Source of the DNA: Spirosoma fluviale
GTDB lineage: Bacteria > Bacteroidota > Bacteroidia > Cytophagales > Spirosomataceae
Direction: 5' to 3'
NCBI RefSeq assembly: GCF_900230225.1
Contig: NZ_OCNH01000003.1
Span: 868,001 to 932,000 of the forward strand
DNA: 64,000 nucleotides
The position numbers and the translations under genes were made by a program. Below are positions 34,963-43,481 of this stretch, in pieces; positions within the stretch are counted from its first letter, which is position 1; each line of letters begins with the position of its first letter. Below the pieces are notes generated by a model that saw nothing but the letters and a program-made list of their open reading frames with translations, did not search any database and was not told where the DNA came from.

Positions 34963-36678
34963 TTAGTTTGTCAATCGCTGTTTATCACTCAACAACACTT
35001 TGCTCAACGTTTCATAAGGCAACCGTTGCGGACTCACCTTGTTGTTGATACTCAGCACAGCCGCTGTTGCTGCCGACTGTCCCAGAATCATGAACACGGG
35101 TTCCATCCGGATGGAGCCGTAGGCGATGTGCGAACTGGATACACAAACCGGTACCAGCAGGTTGTTGCACTCCGATTCTTTGGGCAGAATTGACCCGTAG
35201 GCAATGGAATAGGGCTTGTCGGGATGCACGCCAATGTCACCTTCGTTCTGCACAAAACCATCGGGTTTAATGTATCGCTGGGCATTGTGTGCATCCAGCG
35301 AATACGAGCCCATGCCGATGGGTTGCGGTACCGTCGTTTTTCCCAGCGCGTCGGCTTCTTTCATCACAAATACACCGATCATGCGCCGGGCTTCGCGAAT
35401 ATAAAGTTGATGCGGCCAGTTTCCGTTATCGGTGAACTCATCTTTCGCCAGGCCCCACTGCTGCATGGCCTGATGTACATCGGCGGGTACGCGCGAATCG
35501 TTGGCCAGGAAGTACATCAGGCCTTTCTGGTACAGTTCGTGGTCCTTGATGATCTGCTTCCGGCGTGCGTAGGTCGCTTCGGGGTAATCGTAATTCTTGC
35601 CGATGTAATCCGTGCTGAACGGGCCGTGGTTGTTGGTATCCGTTTTGCGGTTGGGAATGGGATCGTATTTGTCGAAGGTTTCGCGCCAGCCGGCCGCAAA
35701 GACCCGCGCCAGAAGTTCATAGCGGTCGGGGTTATAGCCTTCGGGTTTCGGAAACGGAACCCGGTTGTCGGGGTGGTTGCTCAGGCACATCCGGAAGCAA
35801 TAGGTCTGTACTTTATTGTCGCCCGTTCCGTTCTCGCCGGGTTGTTCGGCGGATACTTCCGGAAGAAGTCCGCTGGCTGGATCGCCCGCTATTTTGTACG
35901 GACTGATGTTGGTTTTGAAGTGGTGCCCGTGCTGGAAAACGCCTTTCTGCACGCCATTCCATTTTTCGCCGTACACGCTGTTGGCTTCGCGGCCTACGTG
36001 GTATTTTACCCCCGCTGCCGCCATTAAATCGCCCTCGTAGGTAACGTCGATGAATATTTTGCCCTGATACACGGCTCCGCTCAACGTCCGGAACGAACGA
36101 ATACTGCTCCCTTGTTTGGTAATGCCTTTGGCCGAACGGTCGAGCCATTCGTCGCGGTAAATGGTCAGTTTATATTCTTTTGCGAAATCTTCGAAGACCT
36201 GTTCGGCGGCATGGGGTTCGAAGATCCACATCGTCCGGCTGGTACCGTCAATAGCCGGTGTACCCTGGCCTTTATTGCCGTACTCGTCGGGTTTCTGCCA
36301 TTTCCAGGATTCTTTCTTCTGATAGTGCTGATAGAGCCGCTGGTAAAACTCCCGCGAGAGTCCGCCGATAACTTCTTTATTTCCGGTGTCGGTAAAGCCC
36401 AGCCCACCCGCCGACAAGCCGCCCAAGTGCACATCCGGCGAGACAATGATGACCGATTTTCCCATTTTCTTTACCTGAACCGCAGCCGTGACAGCCGCCG
36501 ATGTTCCGCCGTAAATAATCACATCGGCCTGCCGTACCACAGCTTCAGGTTTGCCGACGGGGGGCACGAAGGCGATAAAAATCGGCAGTAAAAATACGGC
36601 CGAAAGCCAGTTGGAGCGGGGTGAACGTCTGGAGAACGTACGGGCTAATCGGGGCATCAGGGATTCGATAATGTTCAT
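34963..36678 (-). CDS. FAD-dependent oxidoreductase, exported
   Basis: 571 residues. A charged N-terminus and a hydrophobic stretch (WLSAVFLLPIFIAFVPPVG) act as signal or anchor. The ATG at 36657 is an alternative start. The FAD site is ADVIIYGGTSAAVTAAVQVK (about 51-70), then VSPDVHLGGLSAGGLGFTDT, as in the FAD_oxidored family. The end SSHIAYGSIRMEPVFMILGQ completes the nucleotide site. It is the first gene of a minus-strand run with the second FAD enzyme and GH20 and shares domain plan, but only modest sequence, with the neighbour, so the pair is an old duplication or a two-step oxidation. Electron acceptor and substrate unknown. Confidence 0.85.
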   Translation of the reverse strand: MNIIESLMPRLARTFSRRSPRSNWLSAVFLLPIFIAFVPPVGKPEAVVRQADVIIYGGTSAAVTAAVQVKKMGKSVIIVSPDVHLGGLSAGGLGFTDTGNKEVIGGLSREFYQRLYQHYQKKESWKWQKPDEYGNKGQGTPAIDGTSRTMWIFEPHAAEQVFEDFAKEYKLTIYRDEWLDRSAKGITKQGSSIRSFRTLSGAVYQGKIFIDVTYEGDLMAAAGVKYHVGREANSVYGEKWNGVQKGVFQHGHHFKTNISPYKIAGDPASGLLPEVSAEQPGENGTGDNKVQTYCFRMCLSNHPDNRVPFPKPEGYNPDRYELLARVFAAGWRETFDKYDPIPNRKTDTNNHGPFSTDYIGKNYDYPEATYARRKQIIKDHELYQKGLMYFLANDSRVPADVHQAMQQWGLAKDEFTDNGNWPHQLYIREARRMIGVFVMKEADALGKTTVPQPIGMGSYSLDAHNAQRYIKPDGFVQNEGDIGVHPDKPYSIAYGSILPKESECNNLLVPVCVSSSHIAYGSIRMEPVFMILGQSAATAAVLSINNKVSPQRLPYETLSKVLLSDKQRLTN

Positions 36679-37010
36679 GAGGAGTCAATTGATAACGCGG
36701 ATTTGATGAAATCCTGAGCAAATAGGTTGAGCCGGGGGCAACGTGCTTCGGTGCTCCCTCACCCGATAAAGAACCATCTCGAACTGGTTTACTTGATTAC
36801 TGACTCACAAACCAGTAGCCGACGAATGGATCAGGGAAAAGTAATTGGCCTGTTTGCCGAGCAGGCTTTGAAAACGACTATACCGGTAGATCGGAACGTT
36901 ATGCACAGTTCATGAGCCGGTTATGTCAATTCATCGGATTGTAGCCGGTTAAGCTCTTGACCGTCATCTACTTTTGCCTCATCAACCTGTTTGACTAAAT
37001 AACACAATTA
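36679..37010. other. Divergent intergenic region
   Basis: About 330 bp between the FAD oxidoreductase and the glycosyltransferase. A plus-strand open frame (36727-36915) shows no family features and I do not call it. The downstream part holds the -7 box at 36969-36976. Confidence 0.4.
36969..36976 (+). promoter_or_regulatory. Candidate -7 promoter box
   Basis: TACTTTTG, identical to the -7 box at 18026-18033 and a match to TAnnTTTG, 34 bp before the start codon of the glycosyltransferase. The -33 position (19 bp upstream) does not show TTTG, so support is partial. Confidence 0.4.
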
Positions 37011-38327
37011 ATGAACTCGAAACGTATTCTATTTGCGACAATGCCGATGGACGGCCATTTGAATCCACTTACCGGACTGGCTGTTCACCTCCAGCAACTT
37101 GGCCATGATGTTCGGTGGTATACCGGCCCAGCGTATGCCGACAAAATAAAATCCTTGGGTATTCCGTATTACCCCTACCGGCAGGCAAAAGAAATTAATC
37201 AGATTAACCTGGACACGGCTTTGCCCGAACGCCAGCACATCAAAGGCACCATAGCCCGGCTTCGGTTCGATCTCAATAACGTTTTTCTACTTCGGGCACC
37301 GGAATTTGTAATCGATCTGAAAGCTATTTACGATGAGTTTCCGTTCGATCTGCTCGTGTGCGATATGATCTTTACCGGAGCGCCGTTCATTCAGAAACTG
37401 CTGAATGTGCCGGTGGCTGCGGTGGGTGTGGTGCCTTTGTCTGAGACATCGCCGGAGGTGCCACCGGCTGGTCTGGGCATGGTACCCGCCAATGGCTTCT
37501 TCCCGAAACTGAAGCAGGATTTTATTCGCTACCTGACTATCAATCACCTGCTCAAACCCTGCACCGATCTGTTCAACCAACTGCTGGACGAACATGGTCT
37601 GCCCACAACAACCGATTTTATGTTCGATACCTTCGTTCGGCAACCCGATCTTTTTTTGCAGAGCGGTACGCCCGCTTTCGAATATCCACGTTCGGCTATG
37701 AGCCCGAACATTCGGTTCGTGGGTCCGATGTTGCCTTATAACAAGGGAGGACGGTACCCGTTCCGGCAGGTCGAGTTGGCGAAGCAGTACAAAAACGTGG
37801 TGCTGGTAACGCAGGGAACCGTTGAACGCGACCCGTCCAAAATTATCGTTCCCACACTGGAGGCTTTTAAAGATGACCCTAAAACGCTGGTCATTGTCAC
37901 GACGGGGGGCTCCCAGACGACCGAGTTACGGGCGCGTTACCCACAGGCAAACTTCATTATCGAAGACTTCATCGACTTCAATTCCGTGATGCCGCATGTG
38001 CATGTGTATGTGACCAATGCGGGTTATGGCGGGGTGATGCTGGCCTTGCAGCATGGATTGCCGATGGTGGCCGCCGGGGTTTACGAAGGGAAAAATGACA
38101 TTGCCGCCCGCATTAGCTACTTTAAGGTGGGTATAAATCTGAAAACAGAAACGCCAACAGCCGCCCAGATTCAGAAAAGCGTAGCCCAGGTGCTGGCCGA
38201 CCGGAATTACAAACGGAATGTGCAACGAATAGGTATTGATTTTATGCAGTATGACACGCACTCGCTCTGCACAACGTACATCCATGAATTGCTGGGAAAG
38301 CTCGAACCTAAAGCGGAGCTTGTGTAA
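37011..38327 (+). CDS. UDP-glycosyltransferase-like enzyme (GT1 / MGT type)
   Basis: 438 residues, cytoplasmic. N-terminal acceptor domain starts RILFATMPMDGHLNPLTGLA, with the H of DGHLNP as the likely catalytic base. The C-terminal donor domain has VVLVTQGTVERDPSKIIVPT and the GT1 signature region HVYVTNAGYGGVMLALQHGL followed by PMVAAGVYEGKND. In most family members the equivalent motif reads HGG; here it is NAGYGG, so donor contacts may differ. It probably glycosylates a small hydrophobic acceptor such as a pigment, lipid or polyketide. Single plus-strand gene with its own promoter candidate, flanked downstream by a palindromic element. Confidence 0.85.
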   Translation: MNSKRILFATMPMDGHLNPLTGLAVHLQQLGHDVRWYTGPAYADKIKSLGIPYYPYRQAKEINQINLDTALPERQHIKGTIARLRFDLNNVFLLRAPEFVIDLKAIYDEFPFDLLVCDMIFTGAPFIQKLLNVPVAAVGVVPLSETSPEVPPAGLGMVPANGFFPKLKQDFIRYLTINHLLKPCTDLFNQLLDEHGLPTTTDFMFDTFVRQPDLFLQSGTPAFEYPRSAMSPNIRFVGPMLPYNKGGRYPFRQVELAKQYKNVVLVTQGTVERDPSKIIVPTLEAFKDDPKTLVIVTTGGSQTTELRARYPQANFIIEDFIDFNSVMPHVHVYVTNAGYGGVMLALQHGLPMVAAGVYEGKNDIAARISYFKVGINLKTETPTAAQIQKSVAQVLADRNYKRNVQRIGIDFMQYDTHSLCTTYIHELLGKLEPKAELV

Positions 38328-38329
38328 TT

Positions 38330-38446
38330 GTACGGGACCGCATCCTGCTGTCCCCGCCGACAGGCGAATAGGGTAATTAGCCAATAGTCAGTTTGGCAGA
38401 CACCAAATTCGCTTAGCAGCGGGGACCGCATCCTGCGGTCCCGTAC
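38330..38446. repeat. Inverted repeat (double-hairpin element)
   Basis: 28-bp arms 38330-38357 and 38419-38446 pair with few mismatches. Each arm is a palindrome GGGACCGCA-TCC-TGCGGTCCC or a variant of it. It separates the convergent glycosyltransferase and amidohydrolase genes and starts 2 bp after one stop and ends 2 bp before the other. Confidence 0.88.
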
Positions 38447-38448
38447 CG

Positions 38449-39732
38449 CTACGAGCGTGGCTGCTGGGTAACGACAACCGGGTTGGCGATACCATTGAGA
38501 TCATAGACGATCTTGCCTTTTCGGATGGTCATTTCGCAGCCCAGTTTTTGCTTGCCTTCGATCTTACGGCCCGTATAGTCGAAGAAACCGAAGTAGCCGG
38601 TGTCCCGAACCTCAAACTTGCCATCGTGGAGGTTCAGTATCGCTACATCGGCTACGGAACCTACCGATAGGTGTCCCAGTTCGGGCCGTTTGATGGCCTG
38701 CGCCGGGGCCCAGGTGCTGGCTTTGATGACGCTTTGCAGATTCATGCCCATCGCCATAAACTTCGACATGACGTTGAGCATATCCTTCATGGCGTTGTTC
38801 ATGCTGCCCGTGTGAATATCGGTGCTGATGATATTAGGGTAGAAGCCGCTTTTGATGGCCGGAATCGCCTGCGAAAAGGCGAAGCTGATGCCGCCATAAC
38901 CCACATCGAAAATGATGCCTTTCTTCTGGGCTTCCCACACGAAGGGTTTAACCTTGTTGGTCGTTACATCCAGAATGGGTTCGCGGGTTTTCAACTGTCC
39001 AAAACAGTGGGTGAAAATGTCGCCCGGCCGAAGGCGTTTTAGGAATAAATCTTCAATAGACAGGGTTGGGGTGCTGCCCCCGAAGTCGATCATGACGGGT
39101 ACGTTGGCGAGTTTTCCGGCTTCTACAGCCCGGTCGGTGGGTGTCCAGTCGTACCCGTTGAAATGCGCGAGCTTGACGCCTACAACGTGTTCGGGGTATT
39201 TTTTCGCCATCTCGGCGGTTTGTCTGGCGTCCATGTCGTCGATGTTCTGCTCAAACTTGCCACCCCGCATACCGCTCCCGACAATGTTGAGCAGAGCCAG
39301 CACGCGCGTCTGCGATAGGTCGATGGTTTGTTTTTTGAACGTCTCGAAATCGCGCCAGCCCGAGCAGCCCGCATCGACAATAGTCGTCACGCCGTTGCGA
39401 AAGGTGAAACTATCGGGCGGAAGCGCGTTGGGGCCGTTGCTGTAGGTCTGGTCGAGGTTGGTGCCGAAAAAGACGTGCGTGTGCATGTCGATGATACCCG
39501 GCGTTACGTACATACCTTTGGCATTGACCACCTGAAGGGCATCTTTGGTATCAATGGACTTAGCGACCTGCGCAATTTTGCCATCGACAATGGCGACGTC
39601 CATGATGCCGTCGATGTTGTTTTTCGGGTCGATCACATGACCGCCTTTAATAACAACGCTATACGATTGAGCAACGGTCAGTTGACTCAACGTGAGGCAA
39701 AGGGCGAATAGGAGTAGAGTGGTTTTCTTCAT
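38449..39732 (-). CDS. Exported amidohydrolase/deacetylase, cog3964 type (copy 1)
   Basis: 427 residues. Sec signal (LLLFALCLTLSQLTVAQS). Amidohydrolase-superfamily barrel with H84-x-H86 (DMHTHVFFG), a likely carbamylated lysine in VGVKLAHFNG, H in IFTHCFGQ and D in IISTDIHTGSMN. This set matches the EF_0837/AHA_3915 (cog3964) family, whose studied members hydrolyse acyl esters or amides and whose genes sit beside SelA-related PLP enzymes, as here. Export is unusual for the family. It is the last gene of the long minus-strand unit and a close paralogue of 43482-44726. A role in deacylating an N-acyl sugar acid is inferred from context only. Confidence 0.88.
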   Translation of the reverse strand: MKKTTLLLFALCLTLSQLTVAQSYSVVIKGGHVIDPKNNIDGIMDVAIVDGKIAQVAKSIDTKDALQVVNAKGMYVTPGIIDMHTHVFFGTNLDQTYSNGPNALPPDSFTFRNGVTTIVDAGCSGWRDFETFKKQTIDLSQTRVLALLNIVGSGMRGGKFEQNIDDMDARQTAEMAKKYPEHVVGVKLAHFNGYDWTPTDRAVEAGKLANVPVMIDFGGSTPTLSIEDLFLKRLRPGDIFTHCFGQLKTREPILDVTTNKVKPFVWEAQKKGIIFDVGYGGISFAFSQAIPAIKSGFYPNIISTDIHTGSMNNAMKDMLNVMSKFMAMGMNLQSVIKASTWAPAQAIKRPELGHLSVGSVADVAILNLHDGKFEVRDTGYFGFFDYTGRKIEGKQKLGCEMTIRKGKIVYDLNGIANPVVVTQQPRS

Positions 39733-39746
39733 GGTTAAGGGGAAAT

Positions 39747-39772
39747 GTAGCGCGGGTTTCCACCCGCGTTAC
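39747..39772. terminator. Short strong hairpin
   Basis: GTAGCGCGGGT-TTCC-ACCCGCGTTAC folds into an 11-bp stem with one mismatch, ending 1 bp before the stop codon of the SelA-like gene. No U tract follows, so it may stabilise or process the mRNA rather than terminate it. Confidence 0.5.
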
Positions 39773-40993
39773 TCAAACAGCCGCTTTGGTCAGTTCTTCT
39801 TTAATACGCCGGGCTACGATTTTTTCCTGGCCGGGTTTCAGCATCCAGACCGTTACGCCGATGTTGCTGGGGCCGCTGCCGCCTACTTCTATCGAAGGGT
39901 CGCCTTTGCGCAGGGCTTCCTGTAAGTCTTTGCCCGTGATGCGGAGTTTGGCGGAGTCCCACGCGATACGCAGGGTGGGCGTGTGGTTGCCCAGGGGCGG
40001 CACGTGAACGCTGGTCGTTACACCGTTGACGGCCTTAACGGTGTTCTCGACATAAGCCGTATTCTCTTCCCACATTTTCCACACCTTGTCGTGGTCTTCG
40101 TTGATAAACCGCTCCAGCGCGACGTACATACCAAAAATTTCCTCTTTGTTGATTTTCATACCCCGGCCAATATTAAAGCCACGGGGCGGCATGTGCAGAC
40201 GGGCGGCTGCAATAATGTCTTTCTTGCCCATCAGCAAGCCCGCGCTTTGCGGGCCGCGCATCGCTTTTCCGCCCGATATAACCACGAAATGAAAGCCCAT
40301 GTCGTTGAATTTCCAGAGGTTTTCGACGGGCGGTACGTCGGCGGCAATGTCGATGGAGGTGGGGATGTTGTGTTTCTTGCCCAACGCCACCCATTCTTCG
40401 TGCATGATCTTGCCTTTGTCGGCTTCGATGTGCAGAAAGTGCATGAGTGCCGTGTTCTCGTTGATGGCTTTTTCCACATCGGCCGCTGTTTCGACCACCA
40501 CAATTTTACAACCCGTATTGGTGAGGGCGTGGTTGTAGACAATGTCGTGGGCTTTCTGGCAGATCACTTCCGTTTTCATACCGGTACCGGTCAGATGCGG
40601 CAACATCTCCACTTTTTTCTGGTCCATACCGGTCAGGATTCCCGCCAGCCCGAGCGTCATGCCGGAGAACGCGCCCGACGTCACGACGGCGGCTTCGGAG
40701 TGGACCATCTGCGCGATTTTGGCCCCAACCTTATCCTGAATCTCATCCAGCAGACAAAATTCTTTCGCGCCGTAATTAATAGCGTCCAGCACTTCGTCGT
40801 GCATGAGCGAGCCGGTCATGTACGTGAGCGTACCAGCCGCGTTGATGAACGTGCGAATGCCGAACTCCTTGAACAAATCACGCTTGGGTGCGGGTTTGGC
40901 TTCGGCCTCAAGCGACAGCGGAAGGCCGCCGACCAGCCCGCCTAAAATGGGGACGCTGGACAGGCGTTTGATGAGTTTTCGTCTGCTTAACAT
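39773..40993 (-). CDS. Tat-exported SelA-like PLP enzyme, ammonia-lyase candidate (copy 1)
   Basis: 406 residues from the ATG at 40993; the frame is open to 41059 but MLSRRKLIKRLSSVPILGGL is the natural start. RRKLIK plus a hydrophobic stretch is a twin-arginine signal. The body is a fold-type I PLP enzyme of the SelA/DgaE group: FINAAGTLTYMTGSLM, VVTSGAFSGMTLGLAG, SIDIAADVPPVENLW and the PLP-binding K243 in SGGKAMRGPQSAGLLMG. Relatives include D-glucosaminate-6-phosphate ammonia-lyase (DgaE) and the EF_0838 proteins that pair with cog3964 amidohydrolases. A PLP enzyme sent out already folded with cofactor fits the Tat route. The upstream RidA stop is 16 bp away. Activity is inferred. Confidence 0.85.
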   Translation of the reverse strand: MLSRRKLIKRLSSVPILGGLVGGLPLSLEAEAKPAPKRDLFKEFGIRTFINAAGTLTYMTGSLMHDEVLDAINYGAKEFCLLDEIQDKVGAKIAQMVHSEAAVVTSGAFSGMTLGLAGILTGMDQKKVEMLPHLTGTGMKTEVICQKAHDIVYNHALTNTGCKIVVVETAADVEKAINENTALMHFLHIEADKGKIMHEEWVALGKKHNIPTSIDIAADVPPVENLWKFNDMGFHFVVISGGKAMRGPQSAGLLMGKKDIIAAARLHMPPRGFNIGRGMKINKEEIFGMYVALERFINEDHDKVWKMWEENTAYVENTVKAVNGVTTSVHVPPLGNHTPTLRIAWDSAKLRITGKDLQEALRKGDPSIEVGGSGPSNIGVTVWMLKPGQEKIVARRIKEELTKAAV

Positions 40994-41009
40994 AGAGAGT
41001 CGAAAGAAG

Positions 41010-41477
41010 TTAGATATACGCGATACAGTCCATTTCGACCAGCGAATCGCCGGGAACACCGCCGTATACGGCTACGGTGGTCCGAACGGGGGGCTTCTTG
41101 CCGAACCGGCCTCTGTAGACATCGTTCATACCTTTGTAATCGTTGAGATCGTGCAGGAACACGCCCACTTTCAGGACTTTCTCCATCGATGAACCCGCTT
41201 TGATCAACTGTTTCTCCATCTCCTTAAGTACCTCGTCGGTATGTACTTTAATGTCGCCTTCTTTATGGTAGCCTATGCCCGCTATAAACACCATATTCCC
41301 CATTTTGGTAGATTGGGAAAACAGCGGCACATCGTCCTGCATGACCACGTTGAAGACTTCCTTTTCGGCGGCAGGCTCGATAGGTTCAGCGATGGCTTTG
41401 CTGGCAGCACCCAGCCCGACGACACCGGCGGCAGAGGCAAAAAGACGTTTAAGAATAGAACGGCGTTGTGTTTCCAT
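41010..41477 (-). CDS. Tat-exported RidA-family enamine/imine deaminase (copy 1)
   Basis: 155 residues. The N-terminus METQRRSILKRLFASAAGVV has a twin-arginine motif (RRSILK) and hydrophobic region. The mature part is a RidA/YjgF trimer subunit: VFIAGIGYHKEGDIKVHTDE, LKEMEKQLIKAGSSMEKVLK, then PVRTTVAVYGGVPGDSLVEM with R132 and E148 in the positions of the substrate-binding arginine and glutamate. RidA proteins hydrolyse reactive enamines/imines made by PLP dehydratases and ammonia-lyases. The gene lies just upstream of the SelA-like PLP enzyme, an obvious source of such an intermediate, and both carry Tat signals. Paralogue at 46932-47390. Confidence 0.88.
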   Translation of the reverse strand: METQRRSILKRLFASAAGVVGLGAASKAIAEPIEPAAEKEVFNVVMQDDVPLFSQSTKMGNMVFIAGIGYHKEGDIKVHTDEVLKEMEKQLIKAGSSMEKVLKVGVFLHDLNDYKGMNDVYRGRFGKKPPVRTTVAVYGGVPGDSLVEMDCIAYI

Positions 41478-41498
41478 GATGAATTGACTTACTGGTTA

Positions 41499-43304
41499 TT
41501 AGCGTTTGGTTTTGCTACTGGTTTTGCGTTTTGGTGTACTCTCTTTACGTTCCTGCTGGTTAATGGCCAGCCGGACTTCATTGACTTCGGCCGCGCTGAT
41601 ACCATCGGCTGTGTTGCCAAAGTTCTGCCGAATATGGGTCAACACTTCGGAAAGCTCTTCATCTTTCAGGAAGCTGTGCTGCGGCATGGCGTTGTTGTAC
41701 GACTGCCCTTTCACTTCGATAGGACCTTCCAGTCCTTTCAGCAACACCGTAATGAGTTTCTTTTTGTCGCCCGTTACCCATTCCGAACCGGCCAGGGGCG
41801 GGAACCGCTGCGAATCGCCCAGGCCGTTGCGCTGGTGGCAGGCCGAGCAGTAAGTGCCGTAGACTTTGCCACCCGCCACGGGTCGGTCCCGATCCAGATT
41901 GTCGGCGATAAAATCCGGGTCGCGGATGTTCGACAGGGTCTTGCGCTTCTCCATCTGCGCCAGTTGAGCCGTACCGAAGTTCTGTTTGTTGCCCTTGTAG
42001 GTGACCTTCCAGATTTTCCCCTTCTCGGTTTCGGCAAAATACAGCGAACCATCCGGCCCCATGGCAATACCCATCGGCCGATAATGGGCGTCGCTCACGT
42101 TGACGATGGGATCAACACCCGCAAAGCCGTCGGCAAATACTTCCCAGTCACTTGAGAGCGTCTTGCTCTTAGTGGGGACGAAGCCAATAAAATACCCCGC
42201 CTGTGGATAGGGTGCGCGGTTGGTGGAGCCGTGAAAGGCAATGAAGGCCCCGTCTTTGTACCGTTCCGGAAAACCGTTCGATGCGCTGGTGCCCTGATAG
42301 AACAGAATGTCATTGGGAGCCCAGTGCGCCGGGAAGCCAATCAGCGGCTTTTCGTAATCGCCACAGCGGCCAACCAGTTTGCCATCGCCCCCGTATTCGG
42401 GGTTAAGCAGTTTTTTGCCCTGAATCTGATCGTAATAACAATAGGGCCAGCCGCCGTCCATACCGTCTTTCACCTGAAAAAGCTCTTCGGCGGGGAAAAC
42501 GGCACTCTGCCAGGGGTTGTATTTTTCGGCCCACAGCATCAGTAAATCGTCCCGTCCGTGCTGCAAGGCATACAAACTGTTGTTGAACGGATTCCAGTCC
42601 ATGCCCACCACCGACCGCAAGCCGGTAGCGTACCGACGCCCATCTTTCTGGGTCTGATTGTTTTTATTGGCGTCGAATTGCCAGATACCGCCGTGGTCTT
42701 CGAGCATGGGGCAGGGGTCGATACCGGCCATGTTGGGCGTCCGGTTTTTGGGCTGGCAACCGTTGGAGGGGGCTCCGTAGGCAACGTACATGTGGCCGTC
42801 GTTATCGAACGTAATGGGTTTGGCAATGTGCTCGTGCATCCCGTGTTCATGGTCGTCGGTGAGGATCGTCTCCATGGGGCTGCTCGGAATCAGTTCGCCG
42901 GGTTTGAGCTTGTAGCGAAACACGTTCATTTCGGAACTGAAATAGAGGTAGCCCTTGTAAATCCGCATGGCCGTTCCGTAGGCTCGCTCCTTGCCGATAC
43001 CGCCAAAGGTTTTCATGATGTCGGCCCGGCCGTCGCCGTTGGTATCCCGGAGCGCAATCACCGACTCATCTTTGTTCCGGGCAAAGCGGGCTTTGACATA
43101 AATGTCTCCGTTCTCATTGACGGCCAGATGCCGCGCCCGGCCGGGCAGGCTGTCGACCACAACCGTCGCTTCGAAACCATCGGGCAGAAAAAGTCCGCCG
43201 TTGGCCTCTGTCTGGACGGGAAGCCCGTTTTTAGTTGCCCGCTGCGTAAATCCGACAAAAGCCAGCAACGCGAGAATGATGCCTTTGATGTAAATTTTCG
43301 TCAT
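41499..43304 (-). CDS. PQQ-type sugar dehydrogenase fused to cytochrome c
   Basis: 601 residues from the ATG at 43304 (MTKIYIKGIILALLAFVGF), which starts a signal peptide; the open frame reaches 43355. The propeller (about 35-450) resembles soluble aldose sugar dehydrogenases: LFLPDGFEATVVVDSLPGRA, NENGDIYVKARF, YATGLRSVVGMDWNPFNNSL, MGIAMGPDGSLYFAETEKGK. A haem-c domain follows with C486-x2-C489-H490 (CSACHQ) and a distal methionine candidate in NAMPQHSFLKDEEL. It would oxidise a sugar in the periplasm and pass electrons on through its own haem. It sits between the two RidA/PLP/amidohydrolase cassettes, which points to a shared pathway. Confidence 0.87.
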   Translation of the reverse strand: MTKIYIKGIILALLAFVGFTQRATKNGLPVQTEANGGLFLPDGFEATVVVDSLPGRARHLAVNENGDIYVKARFARNKDESVIALRDTNGDGRADIMKTFGGIGKERAYGTAMRIYKGYLYFSSEMNVFRYKLKPGELIPSSPMETILTDDHEHGMHEHIAKPITFDNDGHMYVAYGAPSNGCQPKNRTPNMAGIDPCPMLEDHGGIWQFDANKNNQTQKDGRRYATGLRSVVGMDWNPFNNSLYALQHGRDDLLMLWAEKYNPWQSAVFPAEELFQVKDGMDGGWPYCYYDQIQGKKLLNPEYGGDGKLVGRCGDYEKPLIGFPAHWAPNDILFYQGTSASNGFPERYKDGAFIAFHGSTNRAPYPQAGYFIGFVPTKSKTLSSDWEVFADGFAGVDPIVNVSDAHYRPMGIAMGPDGSLYFAETEKGKIWKVTYKGNKQNFGTAQLAQMEKRKTLSNIRDPDFIADNLDRDRPVAGGKVYGTYCSACHQRNGLGDSQRFPPLAGSEWVTGDKKKLITVLLKGLEGPIEVKGQSYNNAMPQHSFLKDEELSEVLTHIRQNFGNTADGISAAEVNEVRLAINQQERKESTPKRKTSSKTKR

Positions 43305-43375
43305 TGGGTTGAGAGAAGGAAAAGGGTTGATGCATATAGTGAATGATACTATCACTTGTTAACCGTCAGCGTCTA

Positions 43376-43468
43376 CCACCCCCAACCCCCTCCTAAAACA
43401 GGAGGGGGCTTTAAAAAGATGACCTTTCGGCATAGCCCCCTCCTGTTTTAGGAGGGGGTTGGGGGTGG
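43376..43468. repeat. Perfect 35-bp inverted repeat (double-hairpin element)
   Basis: Arms 43376-43410 and 43434-43468 are exact reverse complements with a 23-nt spacer. Each arm holds the palindrome CCCCCTCCT-AAAAC-AGGAGGGGG. It lies between amidohydrolase copy 2 (stop 43482) and the sugar dehydrogenase (start 43304), all co-directional. Confidence 0.92.
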
Positions 43469-43481
43469 TGTCTATCCGGTA

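Noticed and set aside
36727..36915. 62-codon plus-strand frame upstream of the glycosyltransferase
   Set aside because: No motif, odd composition, no promoter or neighbour logic. Best treated as chance in a GC-rich genome.
41241..42155. 304-codon plus-strand frame opposite RidA-1 and the sugar dehydrogenase
   Set aside because: Antisense to two genes with clear domains and catalytic residues.
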